From an uncultured Syntrophobacterales bacterium (GTDB taxonomy: Bacteria > Desulfobacterota > Syntrophia > Syntrophales > UBA5619): a stretch of 64,000 nucleotides of DNA. The notes below the pieces were generated by a model, which saw only the letters and a program-made list of their open reading frames with translations, did not search any database and was not told the DNA's origin. The position numbers and the translations under genes were made by a program. The stretch is from positions 1 through 64,000 of the forward strand of contig CAIYSL010000015.1 in NCBI GenBank assembly GCA_903928915.1. The letters are read 5' to 3'. Below are positions 62,780 through 64,000 of the stretch, one piece after another; the stretch's first letter is position 1; each line of letters opens with the position of its first letter.

Positions 62780-64000
62780 CGAACCTCCCTTCCTGCATCT
62801 CGGCCCGGCGGCGGTACGTTCGGGCCTTCCGGTCGTTTCCCTGCCGCCGGTACAGCAGGCTCACATGGATCAGGCTCTCGTAATGGTCCGGGGCGAGCGA
62901 GAGGGCCTGGAGGTAACACCCCTCCGCCTCCCCGGGCCGGCGGGCCGCCTCGTTGATCAGCCCCAGGAGGCAGTAGAGGTCGGCATGGGGGCGCTCGCGC
63001 AGGTGGCGCCGGCAGAGGGCTTCAGCCTCGGCGAGGCGGCCCCGGTCGGCCAGGGCGAGGGCCTCGGCGTGCCGGGAGCCAGCGCCACCCGCCGGGGCAG
63101 AGGGGGCGGCGGTCCGGGGGGGGGTTCCCGGCGCGGGAGCCGGGCGTCTCCCGGGCGGGCAAATCGGCACGCCGGCCGCACGCGGGACAGCGGCAGGCGC
63201 CGGCCCCGCGGCGGAGCGCCGCGGCTGCGGACCGCCTTTGCCGGCACCCGCCGCGACCGGCCCGCGGCGGCAGGCGAAGGCCCGCGCGTGGCGGACCGCG
63301 GTGAACCCCTCCTGCCGGAGGATCCCCGTCTCGGCGTGGCCGGTGAACAGAATGCCGTCCGGGGCCAGCAGGCGCTCGACGTTCGCCAGCAGCTGCCGCC
63401 GGGCGGCAGCGGTCAGGTAGATGAAGATGTTCCGGCAGAAGATGACGTCGTAGGGCCCCGCGGCGGCCAGGAAGTCCGGACGGATGAGGTTCCCGCGGTA
63501 AAACCGGACCAGCCCTGCCACTCGCTCCGCGAGTCTCATTCCCCGGGGGGTCGGACGGAAGAAGGCCTCCCGGGCGGCCTCCAGGGGCTGCCGGAACGAG
63601 TCCCGGCCGTAGAGGGCCTTTTTCGCGCAGGTCAGGGCCCTCCGGCTGATGTCCGCCGCGTCCAGGGTGAACCGTTCGGCCGCCAGACCGGCCTCCAGCA
63701 GGGTCATGGCGATCGAATAGGGCTCCTCGCCCGTGGAGCAGGGGGCCGACAGGACCCGGAGCGGCCGGTCCGGGTGGCCGGGGAGCCATTCCCGCTCGAG
63801 GAATCGCCGCAAAAAAACGAAGGGCTCGGAGTCGCGGAAGAACCACGTCTCCGGAACGACCAGCTCCTCCAGGAGCCGTTCGGACTCTTCCGGGGACGCG
63901 GCCAGGAGCGCCAGGTAGGCATCTGCCTCTGCGGCGCCGGAGCGTTTCACGGCCGCGGCGATGATCCGCTCGACGCTGCGCCTGCCGAGGGCTTCTCCCT
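62760..64000 (-). CDS. cheR: Chemotaxis methyltransferase CheR with TPR (WspC-like), 5' end outside window
   Basis: The frame is open to the end of the window (GEALGRRSVERIIAAAVKRS), so the gene starts further on and a GTG at 63950 is internal. It methylates receptor glutamates with SAM. Motifs are VVPETWFFRD, LSAPCSTGEEPYSIAM (SAM site), DVIFCRNIFIYL and LAPDGILFTGHAE. A proline/alanine-rich linker and a C-terminal TPR region (LADRGRLAEAEALCRRHL, then LYCLLGLINEAARRPGEAEG) follow, exactly the WspC arrangement. Confidence 0.93.
   Translation of the reverse strand, partial: GEALGRRSVERIIAAAVKRSGAAEADAYLALLAASPEESERLLEELVVPETWFFRDSEPFVFLRRFLEREWLPGHPDRPLRVLSAPCSTGEEPYSIAMTLLEAGLAAERFTLDAADISRRALTCAKKALYGRDSFRQPLEAAREAFFRPTPRGMRLAERVAGLVRFYRGNLIRPDFLAAAGPYDVIFCRNIFIYLTAAARRQLLANVERLLAPDGILFTGHAETGILRQEGFTAVRHARAFACRRGPVAAGAGKGGPQPRRSAAGPAPAAVPRAAGVPICPPGRRPAPAPGTPPRTAAPSAPAGGAGSRHAEALALADRGRLAEAEALCRRHLRERPHADLYCLLGLINEAARRPGEAEGCYLQALSLAPDHYESLIHVSLLYRRQGNDRKARTYRRRAEMQEGRFDGTAGP

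Noticed and set aside
1-64000. CRISPR arrays, tRNA or rRNA genes, insertion sequences, prophage
   Set aside because: I saw no evenly spaced repeats, cloverleaf sequences, transposase motifs or phage genes by eye; a covariance-model scan would be needed to exclude small RNAs.

Overview
This is a GC-rich, gene-dense bacterial chromosome segment. The content points to an anaerobic, organic-acid-using member of the old Deltaproteobacteria (Desulfobacterota), perhaps Syntrophales-like; that placement is inference. It rests on solute-binding-protein transporters (TRAP and TTT), a radical-type 2-hydroxyacyl-CoA dehydratase set, an acyl-CoA dehydrogenase with ETF, a Geobacter-like type IV pilin, a menaquinone methyltransferase and a probable selenoprotein. 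I see no rRNA, tRNA, CRISPR array or insertion sequence.

Layout. 1-3110: TRAP transporter, with the end of dctP convergent to dctQ-dctM. 3158-6880: MarR regulator and a 2-hydroxyacyl-CoA dehydratase-like operon (two subunits plus ATP-dependent activator). 6890-15900: one long minus-strand operon, tctB-tctA, CocE hydrolase, alpha/beta hydrolase, CocE hydrolase, tctC, tctC. 16250-21410: a divergent plus-strand operon, tctC-tctB-tctA, then an rRNA methyltransferase and glutamate racemase. 21459-23563: SagB-like oxidoreductase, universal stress protein, hemolysin III-like membrane protein. 23699-26151: ilvBN behind an isoleucine-codon attenuator. 26237-35600: ChaN-PDZ lipoprotein, pilin with a sigma-54 promoter, O-methyltransferase, TfoX domain protein, OsmC-like selenoprotein, M20 and M50 peptidases, tandem ThyX-like protein and menG/ubiE. 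35808-42718: complete pstSCAB-phoU-phoR-phoB operon behind a Pho-box array. 42842-49125: pyruvate kinase, HD protein, acyl-CoA dehydrogenase/etfBA and a glycine-zipper lipoprotein. 49383-57480: ftsH, histidine phosphatase, ybaK-thioredoxin-NUDIX, GGDEF protein with lipoprotein, and a nucleoside-recognition membrane protein. 57557-64000: a Wsp-like chemosensory operon (cheR-TPR, cheW, cheA-REC, cheB) ending in a REC-PP2C phosphatase where Wsp clusters carry WspR.

Four points deserve most attention. First, an OsmC-family gene has an in-frame TGA exactly where the peroxidatic cysteine belongs, followed by a plausible bacterial SECIS hairpin; gene callers would split it in two. Second, the Wsp-like pathway ends in a serine phosphatase instead of a diguanylate cyclase. 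Third, ilvB is preceded by a textbook-style transcription attenuator with a leader peptide. Fourth, two genes appear to start at AUU or AUC, each placed behind a Shine-Dalgarno sequence. Strong sigma-70-like promoters, nearly all with 17-base spacers, can be read at ten sites.
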